Part shown: piece by piece, positions 23,931 through 34,499 of the stretch
Numbering within the stretch: position 1 is the first letter of the stretch
How the letters are laid out: each line of letters starts with the position of its first letter
Source: Anthoceros angustus
Lineage: Eukaryota; Streptophyta; Anthocerotopsida; Anthocerotales; Anthocerotaceae
Direction: 5' to 3'
DNA: 64,000 nucleotides
Assembly (NCBI GenBank): GCA_010909165.1
Contig: VJWM01000107.1
Coordinates: forward strand, 682,001 to 746,000
The notes under the pieces: generated by a model
The model's input: the letters and a program-made list of their open reading frames with translations, nothing else
Databases searched by the model: none
Told to the model about the DNA's origin: nothing
Made by a program: the position numbers and the translations under genes

Positions 23931-24966
23931 AAGAAGATGTCATCTCCGCAAAGTGAGGTTCATATGCTCACCACCCTGCTCGCTGAGGTGTATAGACCAC
24001 TTTATTAGCGCCAATTCCTTCATCTGCGTAAGGCCTCGGAATTCTTGTGAGGTAAATTCCCCACCATTATCCGAACGCAAGGTCTTGAGCTGCCCAGCTC
24101 AAAACTTCGGATAAGCTTTGAAGTGTGAAAAGCATTCACTTTTAGCTTTAAGGATATAAGCACGACAAACGTGTCGTGTCATCCGTGAAGGTCGAAAATA
24201 TTTCCCGCCGAGAAGTCTTTGACAAGGGGCCACAACTATGTGCACTAACTGTGACTTCCTGTGGAGGAGCCTTGTTTCTAAAGGCCGCTTGATGGCGTTT
24301 GCAAGAACACAGGTTCACATAAAGGTAAAGGCACTAATTTGCCAATAGGACCATCAAGATAGAGGTCACTAGCACACGCAACTTGTCATGTGTGGGTGAC
24401 CTAATCGAGCATGCCACAACTTAGACTTCGCTATCACAGTGCAGGCCGGGAGTCCTCATGTGTTAGATGGGACTGTACTCCACCCTTAGTGTGAAGACGA
24501 ACAGTCATGTTCAAGACCAGAGGCTAGAACTCGTTGGGATTAAAGGCATCTATGACCTTACACTGAAATGGAATGTAATGTGACCTATTGTCTATGTTTA
24601 AACGCCTAATGTAGATTAGATTGCGTGTCATCTCGTACAAAATAAACATCTAAGAGAGACAAAGACAGACTCAGATGGTACTGGCAATGAATAGTCCCCA
24701 TCCTGGAGAGACAAGAGACCTATTATCGCCAAGGTAGACAAACCGGTCCTGACTGTGAAGTCCGAAATGCGTTCTATCAAAACACATGTGAGCAAAGTGG
24801 CACTGGTCTAAGTACCACTGTGAATTGCCTAGCATTTGTCTTTGCCGACAAACATGTGGGTGCAAGGACCGGATTAGTATACTCCCGTCCCAACCATGAG
24901 GGTGATGGCGATGGTCGCTTCTTAACCACAACATTGGTTTCGCTTCCTCCTTTCGAGGTAAGCTCG

Positions 24967-25798
24967 CTAGCTTTTCCTGCATTCACGCTCCCGGTGACTG
25001 TGGATTTTGCACCGCTTGCAAGTCCCCGACTTCTTACTTTTCTTGTTTGCAAGGCCGAGTGGCCTCCTTGCGAGCCGCCACCTCGGACGAACCAGATCCA
25101 CCGCCTCGAGTATGGTCTTGCACCACCTCGCCCACGGTTGGAGCTGCCGCTTGCCAAAGACGCTCGCTTTGTCCTCCTCGTCGCCTCCTCTTCCGTGAGG
25201 GACCCAACAAGTTCTCGCAAATGTTAATTCGGTACTTTGAGGTCGGGCTGATTTGGCCACCGTAATTGGGATGCATGAATTGATGTCACAAAGTGTGACC
25301 ATGACGAGGCAATGATAGCAACAGTACAATGTCGATTTCATCCTTGATGGTTTCCTTGGTAGCATTTTCCAGTTTAGAGACCAAGGTTCTGAAAGTCATT
25401 ATATGTTTTTCCACAGATTCTCCTTCACGCATTTTACATTGCTGAAGGTTGTTGAGGGCTGACAGCTGATTTGCTGAGTTCTTTCCTGCGTACAGCTCCT
25501 CCAGGCGATCCCAGATTTCTGCAGCAGTCTCACAACCAGCAGTTTGCCTCATCATGTCTGCTGTGAGTCCACTTCTAATGAAATACATGGAAGATTCATT
25601 TCTGAGTTCTCGTGCTTCCTTTTGTGCTACAGTTTCACTCTCAGAAGCTGCATCTAAACCTTGTGTGGTTTTCCAGAGTTTTCTGTGTTGAAGTGCGCCT
25701 TTCATGCGCATGACCCAAATATCATACTGACGACCATCAAATCTATCCTTTTCTTTGAACCCTTCCCCACCTACAGATGAGGAGCCTGTATCTCCCAT
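24967..25798 (-). pseudogene. Copia 2 gag with zinc knuckle
   Basis: An open frame of 170 codons starts at 25798 (MGDTGSSSVGGEGFKEKDRF), with IWVMRMKGALQHRKLW and AAEIWDRLEELYAGKNSANQ, typical of the copia gag (DUF4219/UBN2) region. The frame is lost near 25,290. Further on, the CCHC zinc knuckle appears as TCKRCKIHSHRERECRK (about 24,967-25,020). This is the nucleocapsid part of the element; the first 170 residues are intact. Confidence 0.8.
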
Positions 25799-26895
25799 TG
25801 TAAGGGCTTATAAAGGGGTTTAAAGCTACTATCTATTGCCTCAGAGCAGATCTACAGGAGGTGAGCAAGTATGTTAACAGGTCTAATTACTTCATGTAAG
25901 CTAGATGCCTGCTGTGCCTCCTTTTCTGCAATCTGCTCCTTTCTTAATGTGAACCTATTGTAAGTGTAGGTTGCACATGAAGGACAGGAGTTGGGATCAT
26001 CAAAACCATTGTCGCAGTACGCTTGATTGATCTAACCGCAAAGTGCGAAATTCGTGGTTTTTCAACAATTCGCTTTAACAACACATGGATTTTATAATCC
26101 GTGGTACAACGCCCTTAGATCCTCAGAATCCACACTTACGCCAAAGAACACTCTTATTCAGTTTACATAACGCCTATCTACAAATAGGGCGTGAGATTCA
26201 ATTCGAAATAATGTGAAACTGCTTGTGTGGTGTGTGGTGAGGAAACCATTAGGGTTTCCACGTACATCTGCGAGCCTAGGACGCAACTCCGGAGGGTTGG
26301 CTTCGAACTTGCTCACGGGACCAACTAACAAATGTTGAAAGTCCGGGTATAGGGTGGAAACCAGAAATTGTAAGCCTCACGCACTGCAGGCCGCTCTGCC
26401 TTGATTGTGTGTCCACTCCTCGCTTTCTTGAATGCGCTCAACAATGTTTACGTAGTTAGGTTGTCCCCGAGTGGTCGATTGCGTTGGTTGACTCGCTCGG
26501 TCGAGGGCCGCCAGATTTGGCCTCGCTGTGCCATTTTAATGGCTTGTATTCGCCGTTAGAATGCTAAATTTATGCATTCGATTGTTATTTATCAATTTAC
26601 AAAAGCTATTTGCACTATCTAGCGGTGTTCTAGTGAAGTTCTATCGAATTGCTATAGGGAGCAATCAATAGAACTACATTAGAATGCAACTACTAGATTT
26701 GCAAAACAGCAATTTGTAAACAAGCAATTATAAAGAAAACAACCGAAATTTAAGTTCTTGATTTTATTTTGGGTTTCATTTCAAGAAAGCATTCTTAAAC
26801 ATAAAACAACCAAAACGCATGTTTGTGCATATCCCGAAATGCACAATTTGATGTGCATTCTTTAGAATGTAAATGCATCATCATGCTCGATACCA

Positions 26896-27148
26896 TGACG
26901 ATTTATAGAGATAATGCAGATTAATTAAATCAGATAAAATAATTACATCATTGATAATCAAGAAAAGAACCAAAGTGTTTATGAGACTTGGACAACTTAA
27001 CTAAAGCGAAAAGTCATGTCTGTCGCTAAAGGTCGCAACCCTAATGAAAGGGTATATATAACTTAAGCTAAGTTATATGTGTGACTAATAAGCTAACCCT
27101 AGGTTACTTAACATTATGATAACACCCTAAGTACTCATTACTTCATCA
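26896..27148 (-). repeat. Copia 2 5' LTR
   Basis: Minus-strand start at 27148 and end CGTCA at 26896, followed by the primer-binding site reading TGGTATCGAGC (26895 downward). About 1.1 kb of non-coding leader (25.8-26.9 kb) separates it from gag. Confidence 0.85.
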
Positions 27149-27153
27149 TAATT

Positions 27154-27755
27154 AATCGCATCGAAGCAAATAACAGGATAGTGGACAGACGCTGCACACA
27201 AATTAATGGACACTTGTCTACAGCAAGCGTTGACTTACAGGATCTGAAGGAGCAAGTTGCACACTTGGACTACAAAGTGGTTATCTTCTTTGGCAGAGAT
27301 GCTCAAAAATCCGGTGTTCGGAAACACCTGTAAAGAAGTAAGACAAATCGTGAGAAGCTTCACTCACTTAACTCGTGTCCATCTTGCTCCACGTATGCCT
27401 ACAATAGGTTCGAGATGAGGAGCTCCAAAATTGCAGCTACGAGGAGGATCCGGGATCAAACACCGCAACGTAATCAACAAGCGTTATGAGCAGTGTGTCC
27501 GATCAGGACGTTTTTGGGGATATATTCAATACAGCTGAATTTGGACCTGAGGTCGAACAACAAGCCACAAATATGGCAAACGCACCCTCAACTCCAAACT
27601 ATGGAGGTAATGAATCCTTCAAGGAGAAGGATCGGTTCAATGGCAATGACTTTGACATATGGCAGATCCGGATGGAGGCCGTCCTCGAAATGAGGGGCCT
27701 GCTGAAACATGCAACCGGAAAGGTAGTGAAACCAGACGAGGGATCTTCGGGACAT
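27154..27755 (+). pseudogene. Copia 3 leader (right part) and gag N-terminus
   Basis: Continuation of copia 3 after the copia 2 insertion. Gag starts at 27486 (MSSVSDQDVFGDIFNTAEF) and shows NESFKEKDRFNGNDFDIWQI and RMEAVLEMRGLLKHATGKVV, the same gag family as copia 2. It breaks off near 27,755 at a GGGGG/GGCCGGC-type repeat. The rest of this element is missing. Confidence 0.75.
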
Positions 27756-28181
27756 CGTGACAAGGGGGTGCTGTCTCGACCGAAGAGGGTTCCTATATTC
27801 CCCCCCTTAAAAAATTATCATGTTTGCCACATAGGATGCGATTCGGCGCCATCTGGCCGGCGTCAAATCACGTCATGCCCCACCTGCCCAGTGGAGCATG
27901 CTCACCATGGACAGTCATAGATGGACGGAATGCATTTGTAGGAAATAATTGAAACCTTTAACGGTGACCCTCCTTCTTCTGTGCATCTTTGCAGTAGCTT
28001 CTGTAGGAACAAGTGTTCGTGGATGCTGACCTTCAAGCTAGACAGCCTGCTTCAAACACATACAATCTCATAACAATGCTAGGTTCTGTTCGTGTGTCAT
28101 ATTTCCAACCTTGGTTTCATTCATGAACCGCAATTATCGAAGATTTTAGTTTAGATTTGTGGCGAAATCAAAGAGTGACCA
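27756..28181 (-). repeat. GAAGGGGG / GGCCGGC repeat, inverted copy, and flanking spacer
   Basis: The minus strand reads a GGCCGG...GGCGCC box, then ACATGATAATTTTTTAAGG and GGGGGAATATAGGAACCC, matching 5775-5900 on the plus strand (CATAATTTTTGAAGGGGGTG). It lies exactly where copia 3 gag is cut. The remainder to 28,181 shows no gene. Confidence 0.5.
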
Positions 28182-29393
28182 CTAGGGTGCTCTAACTTAT
28201 GAAAAAGGCAAAGACAAAAAAGCAGTAATGCCAACTCCGCTCGATGCATACAGATTTTTCATCATTCCGCTATTAGAACAACTGCCGTAAACATAGAGAA
28301 TGACATAAGTCATGTACGCCCTAAGGTTTTTCCGCTACACAGTTTCCATCATCATCATCCATGTTGTCAATATCCGCCTCCTCCTCATATATTATCGACC
28401 CACCCTCCTGGTTCAATGAAGCCATCTCGTTTAGCTTCTCCTTTATAGCCCTTTTGTTGTTGGCGTATAAATGCTTCCGCGTAGTAAGGTTGAAATCATA
28501 GTATAATATTACTGCATCATTTATGTAGATCTCTTGTATATTTTTGGGGTACACGGCCTTTGACCCTGGCCTTGATGACCTGGCCCCGCGGTGCTTGGGC
28601 CCTTGTCCACGGACGATGTGCTCCTCAACATATCGTCCTTCGTAAGTGTCCGTATGTTCCGTCCTATACCAGTGGACTAGCAGACTCAGTCGTAAAGCAT
28701 TAGAGCGTGTTTTGTATCAATCACTTTCCAATGAATCTGTGTGTTTTTTTAGCATCACGTTGGTATGCAAGCATTGGTGAATGTGAACAATATCATCCTC
28801 CAGAGGGTCATCAAACTCATCATCATGAGTGTCAAGCGCATCTCTCGGGATGTCAACATCGTTAAATGCGTTGAGTTATGCGGTTATGGAATGAATGCTA
28901 ACTCCTCCTCCTCCTGCATAATAGGTTCAACTGAGGGAACACGAGAAGCAGGAATGGGAAATGGAGTGAGATAATCATTGCAGCCCTTTGTGCCCTCCAT
29001 CCAGCCCCGAAAAATGCCATCCCCCCGGACATACTCGACTATGTCCCTGAGGACCCCTTCTCCCTGGACCTCGCGGTTTTGCTCAGCTCTCTCTCTACGT
29101 CTTTCTTACGCGGTATGCAGGATGGTGTTTGAGCATCTTCGAGACCTTTTTCTCCCTGAAGACCCATCCAGCAGCTTTCATGCTCTTTTCATAAATTGCT
29201 GACTGGACGGAAGCGCCTCGAATCTCTAAAGTCCTTTCAGCTAGCAGGCGTCTATGGACAAGCACCGAGACTCTGGCGGGTGTCCACTCGCGGTTGGGGA
29301 AGCTTTCATGCGGCTCCTTAGTACTATTGCCTTCCCTTCGCTCCCTCCTCCGGCAACACCTTAGCCCCTACAATTTGTTAGATATATAACACA
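28182..29393. repeat. 1.2-kb tandem duplication, copy 1
   Basis: Duplicated as 29,394-30,610. Each copy has an unknown TE ORF on the minus strand and the 5' part of the LINE RT gene on the plus strand. Copy 1 ends with 18 nt of copia 1 LTR (29,376-29,393), and the junction lies at a shared CTAGGGT. Confidence 0.85.
28321..28660 (-). pseudogene. Unknown transposable-element protein C-terminus (copy 1)
   Basis: Minus-strand frame with PKNIQEIYINDAVILYYDFN, KRAIKEKLNEM and an acidic Asp-rich end closing on NCVAEKP and a stop. It equals the 29.53-29.85 kb frame and resembles 6.27-6.49 kb. The superfamily is not recognised. Confidence 0.45.
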
Positions 29394-29528
29394 CTAGGGT
29401 GCTCTAACTTATGAAAAGGCAAAGACAAAAGCGTAATGCCAACTCCGCTCGATGCATACAGATTTTTCATCATTCCGCTATTAGAACAACTGCCGTAAAC
29501 ATAGAGAATGACATAAGTCATGTACGCC

Positions 29529-29890
29529 CTAAGGTTTTTCCGCTACACAGTTTCCATCATCATCATCCATGTTGTCAATATCCGCCTCCTCCTCATCGCT
29601 ATTATCTGACCCACCCTCACTGGCTGGTTCAATGAAGCCACGCATCTCGTTTAGCTTCTCCTTTATAGCCCTTTTGTTGTTGGCGTATAAATGCTTCCGC
29701 GTAGTAAGGTTGAAATCATAGTATAATATTACTGCATCATTTATGTAGATCTCTTGTATATTTTTGGGGTACACGGCCTTTGACCCTGGCCTTGATGACC
29801 TGGCCCCGCGGTGCTTGGGCCCTTGTCCAGACGATGTGCTCCTCAACATATCCTTCGTAAGTGTCCGTATGTTAGTCCTATACGGTGGAC
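29529..29890 (-). pseudogene. Unknown transposable-element protein C-terminus (copy 2)
   Basis: About 106 codons on the minus strand. A basic stretch (GPKHRGARSSRPGSK) is followed by AVYPKNIQEIYINDAVILYY, a predicted helical KRAIKEKLNEM segment and an acidic tail ending at the stop. No zinc fingers or catalytic motifs are visible. Function unknown. Confidence 0.45.
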
Positions 29891-30179
29891 TAGCAGACTC
29901 GATCGTAAAGCATTAGGCGTGTTTTGTATCAATCACTTTCCAATGAATACATGTGTTTTTAGCATCACGTTGGTATGCAAGCATTGGTGAATGTGAACAA
30001 TATCATCCTCAGGAGGTCATCAAACTCATCATCATGAGTGTCACCTCTCTGTGGGATGTCAACATCGAGTTAAATGCTGGTTGAGTTGTATGCGGTTATG
30101 GAATGAATGCTAACTCCTCCTCCTCACCGCATAATAGGTTCAACTGAGGGAACACGAGAAGCAGGAATGGGAAATGGAG

Positions 30180-30592
30180 TGAGATAATCATTGCAGCCCT
30201 TTGTGCCCTCCATCCAGCCCCGAAAAATGCCATCCCCCCGGACATACTCGACTATGTCCCTGAGGACCCCTTCTCCCTGGACCTCGCGGTTTTTGCTCTA
30301 GCTCTCTCATTACGTCTTTCTTACGCGGTAAAATGCAGGATGGTGTTGAGCATCTTGAGACCTTTTCTCCACTGACCCATCCAGCAGCTTTCATGCTCTT
30401 TTCTTTGCCGTGTACGGGAAGCGCCTCATTGAATCTCGAGTCCTTTATTCTTGAGGCTCGTCACTATGGACAAGCACCTGAGACTCTGTGGTGTCCACTC
30501 GCGGTTGGGGAAGCTTTCATGCGGCTCCTTAGCCGTGCTATTGCCCTTCAGTGCCGCTCCCTCCTCCAGCAACACCTTAGCCCCCTACAATT
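30180..30592 (+). pseudogene. LINE-type reverse transcriptase, N-terminal part
   Basis: Plus-strand frames give CPLAVGEAFMRLLSRAIALQ and then HLSPLQF, which join across the copia 1 insertion to GIATPRGCESVVFDMQAW at 40,296. These match the RT fingers region ('PIAVGE...R...RA......SPxQFGVAxxGGCE') of non-LTR retroelements. Upstream, an APKNAIP...PFSLDLAV stretch near 30,210-30,300 is frameshifted. A damaged duplicate lies at 28,978-29,375. The true 5' end is not seen. Confidence 0.65.
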
Positions 30593-30770
30593 TGTTAGAT
30601 ATATAACCTGCTAGGGTTAAATATAAATGCTTAGTTAGGATTAGTTACATTTTATATACTTATACTTCCTTGTGTCCTACCTTTTTTTTTAATTCCTTTT
30701 GTTCATTGGTCTTCTCTTCCCTCTTGCATGCTGGCTTGTGATTGTGTTGCGTGCACGAGGGTCCTCGTCA
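30593..30770 (+). repeat. Copia 1 5' LTR
   Basis: TGTTAGATATATAACCTGC ... GTCCTCGTCA, 178 bp, next to the initiator tRNA-Met primer-binding site. Confidence 0.88.
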
Positions 30771-31736
30771 TGGTACCAGAGCCTGACGATCGCTATTGAC
30801 CTTTGTGGGCCTTTTGCCATGCGTCGCAAGAAGGAAATCCGAGAGACACACCCACAAATTCATCGTGAAGTACAATGGATTCTCCCAACCCGTGACGGCC
30901 CTTGGAGCCAAGCGTACCTCGGCAATCACGGATCGACTCTGCACATTAGCATGGCGGGGCCCAGAACAAAGGAATATCGGTGAGAGGCGCAATTTCGAAT
31001 TTGATTTTCAGACAACTCCAAGTTTTCAGAATCGACAAATTTATCGCAACAATTCCAGGAATACCAAATTGCAGGAGAAATTGCAAAATTTCGATTCAAT
31101 AGTTTCAGGCCATGACGAAAGTTTTTCTGACAAGTCTGTTCGAGCCACTGCAAAGCTGATTTCTAAACGAGTTGAGATACATATTTCACAACTGTGCTCT
31201 CGACAGGACCTATTTCTGGCAGCATTACAAGATCTGGAGAAACGTCAAGAGCATAGGATCAATCAGTGCAGTTTTGACATCGATCGGGCCAATCACCGTA
31301 TTACAGAATTACTGCACTCGATGGGGATTGCTCCAGCATCAAAGACTGTAATCTGCCCAGGGCATGTTGGCCCCTCTGATCCTGCAACTTGATCCCCCTT
31401 CCACTGCATGGTGGAGGGAGAGCGGTTAGGGATTCTGCATGCGCGCATCCACAATTCCGAGGCGGATCGATTGCGAAGATGCCACAGCGGCCACATCCTC
31501 GGCTGCGATGGCGGTTATGATAGTTATCCAACCTTCCCTGCCACCAGACACACAAAACCTAATTGTCATTTCAGTTAGTTAGGTTTCCATTTCTAGATGA
31601 CTTTCTTTTCAGTTAGGGTATTGTACTCAAAGCAATGAAGATGCTTACCCCTGATTCCCCTATTCCTTAGTCTTTGCAGTAGTAGTTATAGCAGCAGTCC
31701 TCTATGCCTACCTCACAGCAGAAATAGATTAGCACC

Positions 31737-32760
31737 ATGGCTCTCATACCACCTCCTCCACCACTAGGATTACCCGTTCCATCCTTTACAGCTGACCTGA
31801 AGGAGAAGGATCGCTTCAATGGGACCCGGTTCGATATCTAGAAAGTTCTTATGAAATCCACTCTGGTTGCGTGTGGCGTCTGGAACATGGTTGATGGATC
31901 CACACCAGACCCTGGTACACCAGCTAGTCCTGCAACACCAGGAACACTTGTCACATCCGGACAGAAAATGAGATGGGATCAGGCCAATAGTATTGATGTC
32001 GCCCTACTCATTGCTGGTCTGGATGCTGACCTTGTTCCTGAAGTGGAGTTCCTCGACAATGCACACGAGATATGGAGCCAGTTAGAAGGAACGTATAAGA
32101 TACAAAACATGATGACACTTCGTACTGTAAGAGCAAACTTTTGTAACCTTAGGCTCAAGGAAGGTGAGCCTGTTGCTGTCCACATTAGCAAGTTTAGACA
32201 CCTACATGCTCAGTTGGCCGGCCTCGGCAGCCCTGTACAGTGGATGATGTCTCTCAGTTCCTGATCAACCTACCTGCAAGCTTCCAGACATTTTTCACGG
32301 CGCAGAATGTCCCCACTCAGATTCCTGGCCAACTTGTATATGTAGGACAATTTTCCCCTTCCCTTAACGCAATCATTGGAGCTCTATTCTAAGAGGAACA
32401 AGGCCATCAAATTCGTGGACATGGTCGTCACAAGGGAGACAAGACAAACAAGATTTTTTCAACTACCTGGGGAGGTCGAGGTCGAGGTCGAGGAAGAGGC
32501 AGGGGGAGATTCCAGCTTATTCAGTCCACTCCTTGCAATGGCGCATCTTCCTCGACCCTCAAACGGCCAGGTAATTGTAACTGGTGTGGTTTACCAGGGC
32601 ACTGGGCTAGGGAGTGTCAGAAGAAGAAGGCCGGCGAGCCCCAATGTGCTTCCCCTCGTCCCTCAGCAAATGCCACCACACAGCACAGTCATCAGGACAA
32701 ACAGTCCTCAACATCTACAACTTCAGGCAAGCCAGTAGTTAAAATTCTCACTGTCTAGCT
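31737..32760 (+). pseudogene. Copia 1 gag
   Basis: ATG at 31737 (MALIPPPPPLGLPVPSF). In-frame TAG at 31839, then the gag core with LIAGLDADLVPEVEFLDNAH and QLEGTYKIQNMMTLRTVRAN (31851-32230), a frameshift near 32,235, LINLPASFQTFF, an Arg/Gly-rich run and the zinc knuckle CNWCGLPGHWAREC (about 32,575-32,620). The core is of the same type as the copia 4 gag at 17.1-17.8 kb. It would be the capsid/nucleocapsid precursor but is inactivated here. Confidence 0.82.
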
Positions 32761-33004
32761 AATTGAATACTTTAGCGAGTGCCATAAATTGTTGCAACCT
32801 GGACTCAGGGCAACTGCCTACATCTGCAGAGACGAGTCTCTCTTTTCCAGCTTGACACTTACAGCTATTGCTGAGAAGGTGTATCTGGGTGATGAGAGTG
32901 TCGGGAGTAGTTTTTACAGGTCCTTGGTAGAGGTGTCTGTAAGTTTCCCCTGCATGATGATACTGTGTTAGCTTTACCAGACGTCCTGTATGTGCCCAAG
33001 ATGG
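32760..33004 (+). pseudogene. Copia 1 protease, 5' of the E insertion
   Basis: NLDSG and ATAYICRDESLFSSL are in different frames, so a one-base change splits the protease active-site motif. The segment ends LALPDVLYVPK, and the reading resumes beyond the E unit with MAKNLMSLSRLM at 37,918. Confidence 0.7.
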
Positions 33005-33489
33005 TGTGGAGTGATTTTCTAAACCAAGTGGTCACAAAGAGGCCACATTTACCCTCTTTATCGTTGTAGACTTGAGATTCGTACCCAAGGGAGTGATTTC
33101 GTGTCAAGACAACCAAAACATAGCCAATCCAACCAAAACACGGACACCAAACATCTAGCGATTCTGAGACGGCTACTACCTAACAACACTCGGACACATG
33201 GCTATCTTAGCCACGCGACCTGTGCACCCAGCAGCGGACCGGTTGCTAACTTAGCAACCACCCTCTATTTCTAGCGGAGGGTCCACCTTGGGATCAGTCG
33301 GCTATTAATAGGGGTGTCAGTCGGGATCCAAGTGGATAAGGCTGACCTCTCTCTCTCTCTCTCTCACTCATCCACAAAGTTAGATCCACCAATCGATTCG
33401 CTCTCATAACTCCCCCCCTCTCTCACTCTTGCGGCATTTCTTGAGACTTCCTTGCCCCTCCCCTCGGCCTTTCAGCTCACCTTCCAGCT

Positions 33490-33740
33490 CCATCAGACCT
33501 TCCACTCTCAGTCCCTTGGGGTGCCTCTCAGCCTCCACACTCTCCAAGTTTCCCCGGAACTCTCTTCAACTCTCCTTGTTCTCACACCTCACGCCCCATT
33601 CAATCTCCACTTCCACTCCAGCTCCATCAGACCTTACAGACTTCTCCAGTCCCTTGGGGTGCCTCATCCCCCACACTCTCAAGTTTCCCCAGCTCTCTTC
33701 AACTCTCCTTGTTCTCACCTCGCCCCATTCAATCTCCACT
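33490..33740. repeat. ~125-bp tandem duplication in the CT-rich part of E1
   Basis: The stretch from AGCTCCATCAGACCTT through CAATCTCCACTTCC occurs twice in a row. The plus-strand open frames here are a by-product of CT-rich composition. Confidence 0.65.
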
Positions 33741-34499
33741 TCCGACTCACAGCCTCAGTCCTTACAAGGTTCTCATCCAGACCTTTGACTTCACCAACTC
33801 TCAAAATACTTGTTCACTACCTCGCAATCATTCCATCTCATCCACTCACGGATCTTCAACCTCCACTCACGCTCTCTTCTTCAACACAAACATCACTTCA
33901 GACTTCTCCATCCTTCTTACTCCTCTCAAACAGCCAATCAGCAACTCTCCATGTCCGGCATTCTCCACTTCTCTCACTTCACTTTTCCTCTCATTTTCCA
34001 AACACACAAGCCCCTCCAACTCTTCCCTTCCTTTCCACACACAGGCTCCCGCCTTGTCTTCTCTCCACACCTTGACACTCACGAAAACTTAAACACAAGG
34101 TGAGTACTAGACAAGCTGAGAATGAGTAAAGGAGGGCCTCCCGGCTTCACCTTCCTCTTGACCTTGAGGACTCCCTCCAAGGAGACCACAAGGCTCCCTC
34201 CCTTGCTTTCCACCACTCTTGCGGATCGCCACAGATCTGGGCAACAGTAGTCTTCTCGGCGCGAGGCGGTGCCTTACGGCTGGATCCGGAACCCTCCCAA
34301 ACCCGTGCTCGGCCCCAAACACCGAGACTTAGGCCAACATTGCTTACATTTCATCAAGAGTGCCTCTTATACCCAAGATCACAGCGGCTTGGCGCTTGCC
34401 AAAAATACCAATCGGTCTTAGCCTACCAATCCTAGAGGCCTATCTATTAATTGTCCACTATGAGAGAGGATAAGATTTGATCTATAACACATGGGCCTT

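Larger units (their letters stand above)
20200..25000 (-). pseudogene. Copia 2 pol: protease, integrase, RT, RNase H
   Basis: In minus-strand order: a degenerate protease (WYLDQC...AHMC, ~24.8 kb); integrase with RSDNGGEFTSQEF (~24.05-24.1 kb) and MTPYEAFYGHKPKILHLRTF (23.85 kb); RT with CKWVFKLKVK (23.06 kb). A second copy of the late integrase-RT stretch follows (22.27-20.64 kb), with YVGDLIVL where RTs usually have YVDDL. RNase H comes last, with FHSRTKHVEVEYHYIR (20.25-20.3 kb). Frameshifts and stops are frequent, so no intact polyprotein remains. Family assignment is secure. Confidence 0.8.
18855..27153 (-). mobile_element. Copia 2: complete minus-strand Ty1/copia element with TSD TAATT
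   Basis: Both LTRs are present (18860-19113 and 26896-27148, about 254 bp, differing at only a handful of positions). They are flanked by the duplicated target TAATT at 18855-18859 and 27149-27153. On the minus strand the LTR starts TGATGAAGTAATGAG after the polypurine tract AAGTGGGAG (3' LTR) and ends CGTCA (5' LTR) or GCCA (3' LTR). The primer-binding site TGGTATCGAGC follows the 5' LTR. Gene order is gag, protease, integrase, RT, RNase H. Near-identical LTRs point to a young insertion, yet pol is damaged and carries a 1.63-kb tandem duplication. Confidence 0.88.
29394..30610. repeat. 1.2-kb tandem duplication, copy 2
   Basis: Second copy; its right end is the intact junction of the LINE RT gene with copia 1 (30,592/30,593). 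Copies differ by many indels of 1-10 bp. Confidence 0.85.
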
